Positions 34,772 to 44,850 of a DNA stretch of 64,000 nucleotides are shown in pieces; positions within the stretch are counted from its first letter, which is position 1, and the number at the start of each line of letters is the position of its first letter. Source of the DNA: Scolanthus callimorphus (lineage: Eukaryota; Cnidaria; Anthozoa; Actiniaria; Edwardsiidae); the NCBI GenBank assembly GCA_033964015.1, contig CM066925.1, positions 3,733,199-3,797,198 on the forward strand, in the 5' to 3' direction. A program made the position numbers and the translations under genes. The notes beneath the pieces are model-generated. The model made no database searches. It was given only the letters and a program-made list of their open reading frames with translations, and was not told the origin of the DNA.

Positions 34772-35335
34772 ATGGATATGGAAACGACATATTCTGATAA
34801 TGAGGACGTTAACAGTCAAGACAGTGAAAAGTCAGTAGAATGTGATGATGATTCGGTAGATGAAAGCTCAGAGTCTGATGATTCTGAAGGTGAAAGTTCT
34901 GATGAAGAATGTGTCTGGAGTAAACTCCAGGACGAAGCAATGCGCCGCCATCATCAACACTGGGAGGGACTTGTAAAACAGTACCAGCAAGTTGGTAATA
35001 CCGAAGAGGTCGCTGAAGCGAAAGCAACAAACGAACTTATACCCAAATTTAGGAAGGAATTAAGACAAGTGCTGTATGAAAATCTTGAATGGATGCACCG
35101 TTTGAAAAAGGACCCGTACTTTAAGAAAATAAAAAACACTATGGAGAACCTTAACAATGATGATGGACTTGATTGGGCAGAAGCCACACAAGCAGCCATA
35201 GAAAAACGCAAATTTTTACTGAACGGCTTTTTAAACAGCTTGGCAAGCTGTTTAAAAAGCAGTCAGTCCCAAATCAACCAGAAGTACCTGTCTGGAACAG
35301 AAGATTCTATAAACGATTTTGAGTTTAGATTCTGA
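34772..35335 (+). CDS. Compact intronless acidic protein of the virus-like island
   Basis: An intact 187-codon ORF. Residues about 1-48 are strikingly acidic and serine-rich (for example SDDSEGESSDEE). The rest is a mostly helical domain with WSKLQDEAMRRHHQHWEGL, a Lys/Glu-rich middle, and a second helix near WAEATQAAIEKRKFL. It has no signal peptide or membrane segment and only two or three cysteines. The first ATG in frame was chosen; the open frame extends five codons upstream without an ATG. A TATA box at 34700 and an AATAAA at 35362 frame it, making a self-contained gene of about 630 bp, unlike the intron-split host genes nearby. I do not recognise the family. By context it may be a virion or regulatory protein of the element that carried the ATPase. 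A domesticated host gene is the alternative. Confidence 0.75.
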   Translation: MDMETTYSDNEDVNSQDSEKSVECDDDSVDESSESDDSEGESSDEECVWSKLQDEAMRRHHQHWEGLVKQYQQVGNTEEVAEAKATNELIPKFRKELRQVLYENLEWMHRLKKDPYFKKIKNTMENLNNDDGLDWAEATQAAIEKRKFLLNGFLNSLASCLKSSQSQINQKYLSGTEDSINDFEFRF

Positions 35336-35361
35336 TTCACTTCATTCCGATTATTTCAGAA

Positions 35362-35367
35362 AATAAA
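35362..35367 (+). terminator. Polyadenylation signal of the acidic-protein gene
   Basis: AATAAA stands 27 bases after the stop codon of the 34772-35335 ORF, an unusually short 3' end typical of compact viral or transposon genes. Confidence 0.65.
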
Positions 35368-35423
35368 GATCTAGATAAGAATAGAGTCCAAATGTCAATG
35401 CCCAACATATATATATATATATA

Positions 35424-37297
35424 CAGCGGTTTGCAAAAATTCTGTCTGAGAAGTATATAAGTATATAAGTATATCGCCGTTTGATACCTTTGCAAGTCCG
35501 ATGCACTTGAATTATATTATTTCTCTGTTTAGGCTTTGTTGCTGACTGTTTTTTAGCTTTTTCCATGCATATAATGTGCCCGCCATGCGTTGTTTTGGAG
35601 ACTTTTAAAGTTTCACGAAACGCCTTCTCGGCTGGATGAAACGCCATTACAAGAACGCGTAACTGAAACCCTAGATTTTGCTGGTGTTTTTAACGAAATG
35701 TTTAGTTATTCAATCTATGGATTTAGAATTGGTTTTATTTATGTGTTTTCGGTAGTGGTGATCAACAGGTATCTCTGAGAAAGGTGAATTTGACGTGTAT
35801 TTAATGACTAATTAAATATTCAAAACGGCGTCTTCTACGCAAAGCACGTTTAGTAGAACGCGACATTGCCTTCATCTTTCGATCTTTTCGAAATTTAACC
35901 ACGGAAAAGAACAAACACTCACTGTATAGTGGGGAAGTTATAAGAGTTATCTATCTCCGTTTTCGGTGTCAGTTTATTCTATTTTAATCGATTGAGAGCT
36001 GTGTACATCCAAAGTCTCGGTGACAGTGAAGGAAGCCATTTCGCAGTTGTTCTTCCCCACTCTGCATTTGAATAAATAAATCATTCACCAGCATTAACCA
36101 ATATTCAAAGTTTGTCATTCAAATATATTTTTTGTAACTCTCCTACCCCATGCCCGAAATAATCTAATTAATTACTTTATCAAAATCAAAATTACATCAA
36201 AATTAAAATTTTGTTTCTCTTTTCGGTCTAATTATAAATTCAAATTATGAAAAATATTCCTTGGATCAAAAAATAGAAGAAATAAATATAACGAAACTGA
36301 AGTAAGTTTTTTCGCACCTCATTAATATTATAGAGAGTGTTTTGAGTGTTTTTTATTTCGGAAACATCGGGACTACTTTCCGATGACAAAAAAATACAAA
36401 GAAATGAACTCTATTTAAATCCAGGAAAAGTTTTTATTTTTTGAATTTATAATTAGACCGTAAAGAGAAATACATTTTAATCTTTTGTCGATTATAAACG
36501 TACTTTTTCCAACACAGAGATAAATCGGCCTGGAAAATTAATTAGATTGCTTCTGGTATGAGTGAAGGGATTTAAAATCTTTGAATGAAAAACTTTGAGC
36601 GAAAAATTGTAAGCGGTGAATGAGTTATTTACTCAAATGCAGAGTGGGAAGAACCCCGGGGAAGAACTACTGCGAAATGGCTTCTCATTCACGCCAGTAC
36701 ATAGCTCCATCGATTACAACAGACTAAACTGATAACGAAGACAGAGATTTATAACTCCCACAACTTCCGCTCTATACACTCAGTGCAGAAAAGTTAAATT
36801 TCGTAGAAAAGTTAAATTTCGAAAAGAGAAAACGCCAATTCCGCGTTCTACTAAAACGTGCATTGCGAAGAAGACGCCGTTTTGAATATTTAATTAGTCA
36901 TTAAAACACGTCAAATTCATCTTTCGGATCTTTCTCAGAGATACCTGTTGATCACCAATAACGGTAACACATGAATAAAACCTTTTCTAATTCCATAGAT
37001 TGAATAAAATAATAAACATTTCGTTAAAAACAGCAGCAAAATCTAGGGATTCAATTACGCGTTCTTGCAATGGGGTTTCGTCCAGCCGAAAAGGCGTTTC
37101 GGGAAACTCCAAACGCCCAAAGTACGGATAGCAGGCACACTATATGCATGGAAAAAGCTAAAAACAGTCAGCAACAAAGTCTAAACAGATAAATAATATA
37201 ATTGAAGTGCATTGAGCATGCGAAGGTATCAATCGGCGATATACTTATATACTTATATACTTATATACTTCTCAGACAGAATTTTTGTAAACCGCTG
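35424..37297. mobile_element. 1.87-kb near-complete palindrome, Tc1/mariner-like termini
   Basis: The ends CAGCGGTTTGCAAAAATTCT (35424) and AGAATTTTTGTAAACCGCTG (ending 37297) are imperfect inverted copies. Similarity continues inward for some 850-900 bases per arm, to about 36265 and 36440. The element sits in a (TA)n tract with TA on each side (35422-35423 and 37298-37299). CAG-type ends and TA targets fit Tc1/mariner-type transposition. No transposase frame survives. Arms differ by scattered substitutions and small indels. Confidence 0.85.
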
Positions 37298-37358
37298 TAT
37301 ATATATATATATATATATATACTGTCACAAAAGAAGAATAAACAATGTTTTTTGCTGA

Positions 37359-37401
37359 TCACCTATATTTCGATCTTGTAAAAAGATCTTCATCAGGGTG
37401 A
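37359..37401 (-). ncRNA. Hammerhead ribozyme motif, copy 1
   Basis: The same 43-base motif as at 38745-38787, on the minus strand of the first terminal repeat. CTGATGA and GAAA are intact. Confidence 0.65.
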
Positions 37402-37601
37402 ATGAAGATCAAACCGTTATACACGACATCAAACAAGTCGCGTGCGCTTAAAATTATAAAATATTTACATACAAACCGATATGCGCGCGCTAGAGAATAG
37501 ACTCCTTGATAAATAAAAAGAACTTTACAACTAGGAGATAAATCAACGATTACGTCTCTGACGGTTCTGGCTGATGTGATGCCGATGTGATGCTTGTGAA
37601 A

Positions 37602-37675
<74 letters not shown>

Positions 37676-37762
37676 TTTCACAAGCATCACATAGCTAAAA
37701 CATTATCTTCATAGGAAAATATATACTGTCACAAAAGAAGAATAAACAATGTTTTTTGCTGA

Positions 37763-37805
37763 TCACCTATATTTCGATCTTGTAAAAAGATCTTCATCAG
37801 GGTGA
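37763..37805 (-). ncRNA. Hammerhead ribozyme motif, copy 2
   Basis: Intact core in the second terminal repeat, 404 bases from copy 1. Confidence 0.65.
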
Positions 37806-38005
37806 ATGAAGATCAAACCGTTATACACGACATCAAACAAGTCGCGTGCGCTTAAAACTATAAAATATTTACATACAAACCGATATGCGCGCGCTAGAGA
37901 ATAGACTCCTTGATAAATAAAAAGAACTTTACAACTAGGAGATAAATCAACGATTACGTCTCTGACGGTTCTGGCTGATGTGATGCCGATGTGATGCTTG
38001 TGAAA

Positions 38006-38074
<69 letters not shown>

Positions 38075-38163
38075 CTTTTCACAAGCATCACATAGCTAAA
38101 ACATTATCTTCATAGGAAAATATATACTGTCACAAAAGAAGAATAAACAATGTTTTTTGCTGA

Positions 38164-38206
38164 TCACCTATATTTCGATCTTGTAAAAAGATCTTCATCA
38201 GGGTGA
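38164..38206 (-). ncRNA. Hammerhead ribozyme motif, copy 3
   Basis: Intact core in the third terminal repeat, 401 bases from copy 2. Confidence 0.65.
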
Positions 38207-38347
38207 ATGAAGATCAAACCGTTATACACGACATCAAACAAGTCGCGTGCGCTTAAAACTATAAAATATTTACATACAAACCGATATGCGCGCGCTAGAG
38301 AATAGACTCCTTGATAAATAAAAAGAACTTTACAACTAGGAGATAAA

Positions 38348-38519
38348 TCAACGATTACGTCTCTGACGGTTCTGGCTGAAAAAAAAGTCACTCTCGTTTA
38401 GTCCGTGGGGTCTTATTGTCTTCAGTTTGTACGCCCACTCTCCTTCCTTGTTTAGGAGGTCCTCCGATCTATTAACTCGATCTATCAGTTGAACACTAAC
38501 ATCCTGCATTCCGGAATGC
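38348..38519 (-). pseudogene. C-terminal remnant of a Penelope-like polyprotein
   Basis: The minus strand is open for about 56 codons to a TGA at 38348-38350 and contains EGEWAYKLKTIRPHGLNES. The pattern E..W..KLKT..P.GLN is typical of the end of the GIY-YIG endonuclease domain of Penelope-like elements. The frame starts abruptly at a CATTCCGGAATG palindrome (about 38508-38519). The same 3' codons reappear on the plus strand in the inverted copy (38520-38603), showing a head-to-head junction. Everything upstream (reverse transcriptase and catalytic GIY-YIG motif) is missing. Confidence 0.65.
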
Positions 38520-38744
38520 AACAAACTGAAGACAATAAGACCCCACGGACTAAACGAGAGTGACTTTTTTTTCAGCCAGAACCGTCAGAGACGTAATCGT
38601 TGATTTATCTCCTAGTTGTAAAGTTCTTTTTATTTATCAAGGAGTCTATTCTCTAGCGCGCGCATATCGGTTTGTATGTAAATATTTTATAGTTTTAAGC
38701 GCACGCGACTTGTTTGATGTCGTGTATAACGGTTTGATCTTCAT

Positions 38745-38787
38745 TCACCCTGATGAAGATCTTTTTACAAGATCGAAATATAGGTGA
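38745..38787 (+). ncRNA. Hammerhead ribozyme motif, inverted copy
   Basis: Order on the plus strand: TCACC (stem I, 38745-38749), CTGATGA (38750-38756), a GATCTT/AAGATC hairpin (stem II), GAA (38775-38777), ATAT (a two-base self-complementary stem III with no loop), A (38782, cleavage-site position 17), GGTGA (stem I, 38783-38787). All conserved core bases are present. Penelope-like elements are known to carry hammerheads with this minimal stem III, thought to act as dimers. Confidence 0.7.
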
Positions 38788-38822
38788 TCAGCAAAAAACA
38801 TTGTTTATTCTTCTTTTGTGAC

Positions 38823-38823
38823 A

Positions 38824-38874
<51 letters not shown>
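38823..38874. repeat. (TA)n microsatellite
   Basis: About 26 TA units directly after the inverted Penelope-like repeat. Similar TA runs lie at about 37605-37670 and 38008-38072. Confidence 0.95.
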
Positions 38875-38878
<4 letters not shown>

Positions 38879-39153
38879 TTAACATATATTAAAAGCTACG
38901 TGGATCATATTGTGTCTTGTAAAGTTTCTACCTCCGACGCTAATGAAATAAACAGCAAGTATCTTATTTTACGTTGTAAGGGTCTTTACTATATCCATTT
39001 TGAAATCACTGTCAATCCGTGCAATCTGATTGGCTTAAACAGTGCGATTCATTCACAAATCGCATCGTTTGAGTCTAAGTCGCATCTTTTCTCAATCAAT
39101 CACATTTCAGTATTTAAAGGTACTGACCAATCAGGTTACAGGTAAATAATGAC
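38875..39153. other. Gene-free stretch
   Basis: No feature recognised. Confidence 0.4.
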
Positions 39154-39238
39154 AGGAAAGAAAATTTTCGAGGATAAAATAGTTCGCTGGAGACTGAGAT
39201 AACAACAGTATATTTTATCCCGAAAATTTTCTTTCCTG
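39154..39238. repeat. Short hairpin element
   Basis: GGAAAGAAAATTTTCGAGGA (39154) and TCCCGAAAATTTTCTTTCC (ending about 39236) form ~27-base arms with a ~30-base loop. Confidence 0.8.
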
Positions 39239-39708
39239 GTCTTAATTTCTTCAGTTTATGTTGGGCTTGCACTATTCTGAGATACAAGATAAAGAAAGGA
39301 TATCAGATTACCAAAAAATCGCACGTAGCTGTACATTGCTTTTGCGTGACAAACTCGGCCGGATGCGCTTCAAAGGATGCGACTCAAAGCACTGCCGTGT
39401 ATGCATGTCCCGAGATTTGTAAAATATATCATTGTAATGACATATTGTTATTTTATTTGGCGGCAAAGATTAAAGAGTAAGACATTTACATACAAAATAC
39501 ACACTTTATTTATACACGGAAAATCATTCAGTTCAGACACATTAAAAATCACATACATCATCGGGAAGAATGCCGCGACGTACATCCGGGACTCTACGCT
39601 TGAACAGCGCTAGATTCGAAAGTTAATTATCCATAAATACAGACAATAAGGACCAAAACAGCCGACCTTGACTCTTATATTGACATATCTTGTTAAAAGC
39701 TATTGGTT

Positions 39709-39897
39709 TAGACTGCTTGCAGCCCCTTCTTTGGCGAACGTCCGTAAATCGAGAATAAAGTCCAAGTCCTACATTGTAGTTTTGCGCGCTCGTATTTCCG
39801 AGAGAGTCTAGGTGTCGGGTAACAAGCAGCGCCACGGGGGAATTCCCTTTCTCTCGATTTACGGACGTTCGCCAAAGAAGAGACTGCAAGCAGTCTA
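39709..39897. mobile_element. 189-bp Mutator-like MITE with 9-bp TSD
   Basis: The ends TAGACTGCTTGCAG and CTGCAAGCAGTCTA are exact inverted repeats, and the arms continue through TTCTTTGGCGAACGTCCGTA for about 46 bases. CTATTGGTT flanks both sides (39700-39708 and 39898-39906), the duplication length expected for Mutator-like transposition. Confidence 0.88.
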
Positions 39898-39906
39898 CTA
39901 TTGGTT

Positions 39907-40540
39907 CTATAAATTGCTAGACTCGGATTTTTAAAGTTGAAAAATCAATAAACGAATTTTTGCCTAGTTATTTCAACGTAGTGTCAATTATAACTTCCCC
40001 CACGGCAAGCTACATTTTGTGTTTTGGGCTTTCTCGATGAGGAAAAACATATTCAAAGCTAGTTTTATGCTCCAGGAAGTACTTCTTGTCAGTTGCTAGA
40101 AACGGAAACATACAGTACCGATTTCGGAGATGTGATAAAAATGAGCTGTACTGGTTTACAAGATTGCCCTGTGGGAGTTCGAAACAATTATTAAAAACAC
40201 TCGTTTACTTTTCGTTTGAATTGCCCGAGTGATGAAGCTGTGCGTAATAGGCCATGTTCGAATAATTGCGCTCACTAATAATAACCTCAAGTCGAGGCTT
40301 TCTTCTAAATTTACTGTAAATGTATTAGAACTTGGGGAGAGCCTGGATTTGAAGCTTTTGTCTCGTGAGCATTGGTCGAGCGTAATTCGAACCTGGGCTA
40401 TTCCTTAGGAAGGGTATTCCATGGCAGAGAAGTCTCACTATACATAAAGGATCGCTTGAGATAATTTGTACGAGGTTTGGGCATGGTCAATTTACGATGC
40501 TATCGAAAACTATTCCCTTGCTAGGGCAATGAATGACTGC
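39907..40540. other. Gene-free stretch
   Basis: Nothing recognised. Confidence 0.4.
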
Positions 40541-40544
40541 CAAA

Positions 40545-41105
40545 GAGACATTCTCGAACCTAGAGCTCCCCGGCTCGTCGCCTCGCGCGCAGGGGAGGCA
40601 CTGGTGACATCCAGCCCTCGCTGATTGGCTGAAGTGGCGCGCACACGTACATAAAAGTAGCTTACTCTCGCTTTATAAAAAACGTTTGTGTCAAAATAAC
40701 ACTTGCATTCGTCTTTATATCAACCTATGCCTTCGAATTGAACGCTCCAAAAGTAATCATGAGACATAAAACCACTATTTTTTATACGCATGCGTCGGTG
40801 GCTGTCATCAGAGCCTCCCCCACCATTCTCGAACCCAGAGCTCCCCGGCTTGTAACCTCGCGGGGGAGGCTCTGGTGACGGTTGTGCCGGGTTGTGCCTA
40901 AATCCTACCCCCTAGCCGTACGCCCGACCGTTGAGAGAAAGAACTTTTAGCGCATGCTTCAACGCTCAAAATCAAGCAATCAGCGACGGCCCTGAAATCA
41001 ATGTCCCCAGAGCCTCCCCTGCGAGCTGACGAGCTGGGGAGCTCTGGGTACGAGAATGCTCCCCCGCGGGATGAAGAGCCGGGTAGCTCTGGCTACGAGA
41101 ATGCC
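40545..41105. repeat. GAGCTCCCCGGCTCG inverted-repeat cluster, copy 1
   Basis: CAGAGCTCCCCGGCT-type ends near 40560 and 40835 and their inverted partners near 41030-41105 (GAGCTCTGGCTACGAGAATG) enclose blocks such as GCTGATTGGCTGAA and ACATAAAAGTAGCTTA. A second cluster of the same family lies in the intron of the gene at 42237. Confidence 0.8.
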
Positions 41106-42236
41106 AAAGAGAGCAAGAGTATTGCCGAGCAGGGGTGTTTTAGGACGTTCGCCGTGATGTACATTAAGTGTACATCGAATTACCGAAACATAATATAACG
41201 ATGGATTCTGGGAATGTCTGTTGTTTTCCAGTTGTTGGATTGATATTGGATCGAATTAGGGACGGACCATTAGAAATTTTAGGGGGGTAGCAGAAAAAAC
41301 AAAAACCTACACAAATTCTATTCCGGAAAAAATTTCCTGCATGACCAAAAACCTGTCAGACATTACAAAGACAAGTGACGTATCATGAGAAAAAGGGTGA
41401 TCCTCACGAGACCCTTGTGAAGCCATGTCGCTTGTCAGATCGGGAAAGAATCTATATATCTGTAATGAAACATTCGCCTTTATCTCGTGAAAAACCACCA
41501 AATACTAAAACAGAAAATATATCACTCTTTACGACTTCGACAAATGATGTTGTTTTTTCTTGTTCCTCTTCAACTCTTCTTCAACATATTTTCACAAACC
41601 GGTCTCTCGTGAGAACGTCTGTTTTGTCACACTTAATTGAGTGTTCACTTTCCCATGTCTAATTCTCTCTTTCTGTGTGACTTCTTTTCAGAAATATGTT
41701 AGACGACAGTTCTTCTCAGTTGTAGCTTTGCTGTATACAACTATTTCAAAAAATTATGTCCAAAGCCGTACTTACCCAGACCGCTCATTAGATACGGATC
41801 GTTACGAGCGACTTTGGCCCAGCGCAAACTTAACAGCGAACTTTCAGTCGAACTTCTTCTGTCAAAATTTTATCTTCTCATGTTGTATCCGCTGCGCGCT
41901 CGTGATTGTATCTGCAGATAAAACGTCGACACTGATATTGTCTCGACCGTACTGATAGAATTATCAAGTCGCTGTGATTGATACTTTACATTGGTGACCT
42001 ATTCGCATATAGATTCCATGGATTGAGTAGATGATACCGAGTTTTGGAGCATTCAGTCAGCATTCAGCGCTAACACCATGGGACCCCCTTTCTCACCTTG
42101 GATACTGATGGAGGTTTTGCTATAAATGTCTTTTTTCTAGGAGTGAATGTTCGAGTCAGGTTTTTTAGTTTTTATTAATTTGACTTATTAAATTAATTTG
42201 ATTTATCACTATATATTTTTTTTTTTCAGTTTCAAC
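41106..42236 (+). other. 5' flank of the first secreted-protein gene
   Basis: Probably holds the promoter and 5' untranslated exon, which I could not place. The ATG is preceded by T11-CAG (acceptor at 42229), so the untranslated leader is probably spliced. 41396-41415 matches repeat B (GGTGATCCTCACGAGAC), and 41625-41695 resembles repeat A near 17640-17690 (ATTGAGTGTT, TCTCTTTCTG). Confidence 0.4.
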
Positions 42237-44652
42237 ATGAGCAAAGGCCAAGTTGTAATGCTCCTTGCGGCTGTACTCCTTCTTGACCTATTTTCGGTAT
42301 CGCTCGCCTGGAGAAAGCGGCGCCGTGATAGCTCCGCGTTACACAAACAAAACTACATGGAACATAAGAAAGTAGAGGGACCCTTGGATATGTTGGAGGG
42401 CAGCATGCAACGAATGCCACATTCTGGTAAAAATATCGGTTCTTAATTCCTCACTGTAATGGCTCATTAAGACGCATCTCTTAGTGTTGTCCCAACGGGT
42501 AATAAAGTACCTGATTAGGGGCATATATAGAAGTAGAGTTCAGATAAAAGAAACTTCGAGTTTCTGTGCAAAGTTAGGGAAGCAGTTAAAATACTTGTAC
42601 TCGATTTTATGACGGGAGGTTGTAGCCCGGGTTGTACTACCCCACCTTTTTTTTTCTAATGCCCATTTAATTTTCTCCGTGCTCACGTATAGGGATGTTG
42701 GATATGTTGTTCTCGCTATAAAGAAGACATCACCCCACTGGGTCCCATTTGAGTACAGATGTTTTGACCATTTCCCTTATACAAGCTCAAAATAGGGGAC
42801 ATTGCCGAACATTCTCACTCTCAAATGTCCCGTTAAAATTCATCCAGGGGAAACTGGGTCTAGTAGATCATTGGTCAGTAGGTCTACAATATTGGATAAA
42901 ATTGTTGGCAAAAAGTGTTAGTTTTTGTCAAAAACCGCCTAGGGACTATCATTTCTAGGCTCATAACCTCCGTGTAAGAACCCGTGTATTGCACACGAGT
43001 TGCGCCACAAAGCCTCTTTCGTTTAGTAGAACCAAAGTTAATCGAGTGGAATGGTTAGGAAACCTGACACTCTGTTATTGTACTATCTCTTTGTTCAGTT
43101 TTTCTGTGGAATCCTTTTGTCTGTGCAATGTCACGGTACATGAGTACCAAAATCCAGCCAATAAGATGCAAGTGTACTTTCACCTACGCACATCATAAGA
43201 GCTTGAAACAAAAGATTGTGCACTCTCAATGTCACGTGATAGCCCCTCTGAACATCCAACCCACGCTATTATGTTGTTCCTTTGAAGTTTGCCGGGCTTC
43301 CTAACCATTCCCCTCTATAAACTATGGTAGAACGAATCATGATGAAATAATTACTGAACACAATATAATGTCCTCTGGGAATGGTTCTTACACGGAGGTA
43401 TACCCCATTTCTATCATTATGATCATTGGAGTTTACCCCCTATACTCACGCCACATGCAACTTGAAAATGGTCATTGCTAGTTAAGTTAGGTCCAGGTCT
43501 AGAATCGTGACAGAGGATTTTGAATTTAAAAGGAACTTTTTGACGTGAGAATCAAAGCGTGGTGTAATTGCAGCACTGACATCAGCGATCTTCAGTCAAA
43601 TTGCTGAGAGGGCAGTGAGAGGGGAGATATTTTGTAACCACGGAGACTACTAATTCCCCATGATGGGGTCCGATTTTCCGTTTGTAGGCATCTAAAAAAA
43701 ATTCTCGTTTGTAGAAATCCCCGGCTCGTTAAGTCATGAGACTGGCGTTACAGCCATAATCAACGCATGAACTTTGATACAGAGATGTCGAGAGAAAGAA
43801 CTACCAGAGCTCCAACACTCAAAATCAGCCATTAGCAAAGGCCAAAAATGGCTGTCACTAGCGCCCCTACAAGATGACGTGTTGAGGAGCCCTGGGTACG
43901 AGAATGGGAGTGTAAAATCACTTGGAACCACCATTTTGAATAACAATCAACGGACGATTCCCATTCTCGTACCCAGACTCCCCGACTCGTCTGCTCGCGG
44001 GGAGACTCTGGGGACATCCTTCGCTGATTGGCTGATTTTGAACGTTTAGGCATGCGCAGAGACTTGTATCTAATCTCTATCTAATCTCGCGCATGCCAGA
44101 GCTCCCCGGCTCGTCGCCTCGCAGGCGAGGCTCTGGTGACATCCATTTGAGGGTCTTCGCTGATTGGCTGAAATGGGGCGCATGCGTACATAAAAGTAGC
44201 TTAATCTCGCAACCTATGTCTTCAACTTGAACGCTCGAAAAGTAGTTGTGAGGCATAAAACCACCATTTTCTTTTGAGCATGCGTCGGCGGCTGTCACCA
44301 GAGCCTCCCCCGCGAGGTGAAGAGCCCGGGAGGTCTGGGTTCGAGAAAGGAAGATTCCTAAAACACGAGCCTGTTGCGCATACATAACTGAGAAAATTGC
44401 ATGAGATAATGCCCGCCTTGAAATTATAGCCAAACTGTAGATTTGCACCCATTGATTTACGTTTTCTTTCCTGTTTTATAATTGAAACGAAGAAGCGTTT
44501 TTTTCTTTCCAGATGATGATTCCACATTCTCTCCAGATAATGATTCCACAGAGAAAGGAGAACTGGGATTTCGCTCAGACGCGATCGACGAGACTCTGAG
44601 ACGAAAAGAACCTGAAAAGTTTGAAGATGTGGTTGATGAGCCTGGGACTTAG
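42237..44652 (+). CDS. Small secreted acidic protein, paralogue 1 (109 aa, two coding exons)
   Basis: Coding exons are 42237-42426 and 44513-44652, joined after the first base of a codon (phase 1). The donor is G|GTAAAAA and the acceptor TTTCTTTCCAG. Residues 1-24 are a clean signal peptide (hydrophobic core, cleavage after FSVSLA). The mature part begins with a basic run (WRKRRR, a possible furin-type site), continues with a Lys/His-rich segment and conserved RMPHS. Exon 2 then encodes an acidic tail starting DDDST and ending in DEPGT. There are no cysteines in the mature chain. A 3' untranslated region follows; the nearest AATAAA is about 45187. The paralogue at 55692 shares structure, phase and intron-edge sequence. 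I do not recognise the family: a peptide precursor or a secreted matrix-type acidic protein both fit. Confidence 0.8.
43735..44350. repeat. GAGCTCCCCGGCTCG inverted-repeat cluster, copy 2 (intronic)
   Basis: GAGCTCCCCGGCTCGTCGCC (about 44100), GAGGCTCTGGTGACATCCAT and mirrored blocks near 43880-43920, 43965-44005 and 44300-44345 match the cluster at 40545-41105. It lies within the intron of the first secreted-protein gene. Confidence 0.8.
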
Positions 44653-44718
44653 ACATTTGAAGAGAATGGGACGGTTCTACTTGTTTAATTAGCATAGACT
44701 TTTAAGGGTATGCTTCAC

Positions 44719-44850
44719 AGAAAAATGTTAGAGAAATTACGTGCAGGTAATCATTCACTCTTCATTGAAACGGGACGACATTGCAAGGCACCTCGAGATC
44801 AACGAATATGCAATCAATGTAATTTTGCCTCTATTAGTCCGGAGGATAAG
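44719..44850 (+). pseudogene. C-terminal fragment of a LINE-type polyprotein
   Basis: A short open piece reads LRAGNHSLFIETGRHCKAPR and continues with a CxxC (ICNQCNF). Arg/Gly-rich 'leaving the RT domain' sequence followed by a Cys pair resembles the conserved C-terminus of LINE reverse-transcriptase proteins in animals. It then loses similarity within 30 codons. It begins some 65 bases after the stop of the secreted-protein gene, so it may lie in that gene's 3' untranslated region. Confidence 0.45.

Larger units (their letters stand above)
37320..38828 (-). mobile_element. Penelope-like element remnant with tandem and inverted terminal repeats
   Basis: A ~255-bp block beginning ACTGTCACAAAAGAAGAATA occurs at 37321, 37725 and 38126 in direct orientation, and in inverted orientation ending at 38824. 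The first two are followed by GTGATGCTTGTGAAAAGTTT, a long (TA)n run and its mirror image, giving periods of 404 and 401 bases. The third runs into a short coding remnant (38348-38519). Tandem plus inverted terminal repeats, a GIY-YIG-type C-terminal fragment and hammerhead motifs together identify a Penelope-like retroelement. Reverse transcriptase is absent. Confidence 0.75.

Noticed and set aside
38164..38787. Identical 75-codon ORFs on opposite strands
   Set aside because: They are conceptual translations of the Penelope-like terminal repeats, not the element's protein, whose remnant is in another frame.
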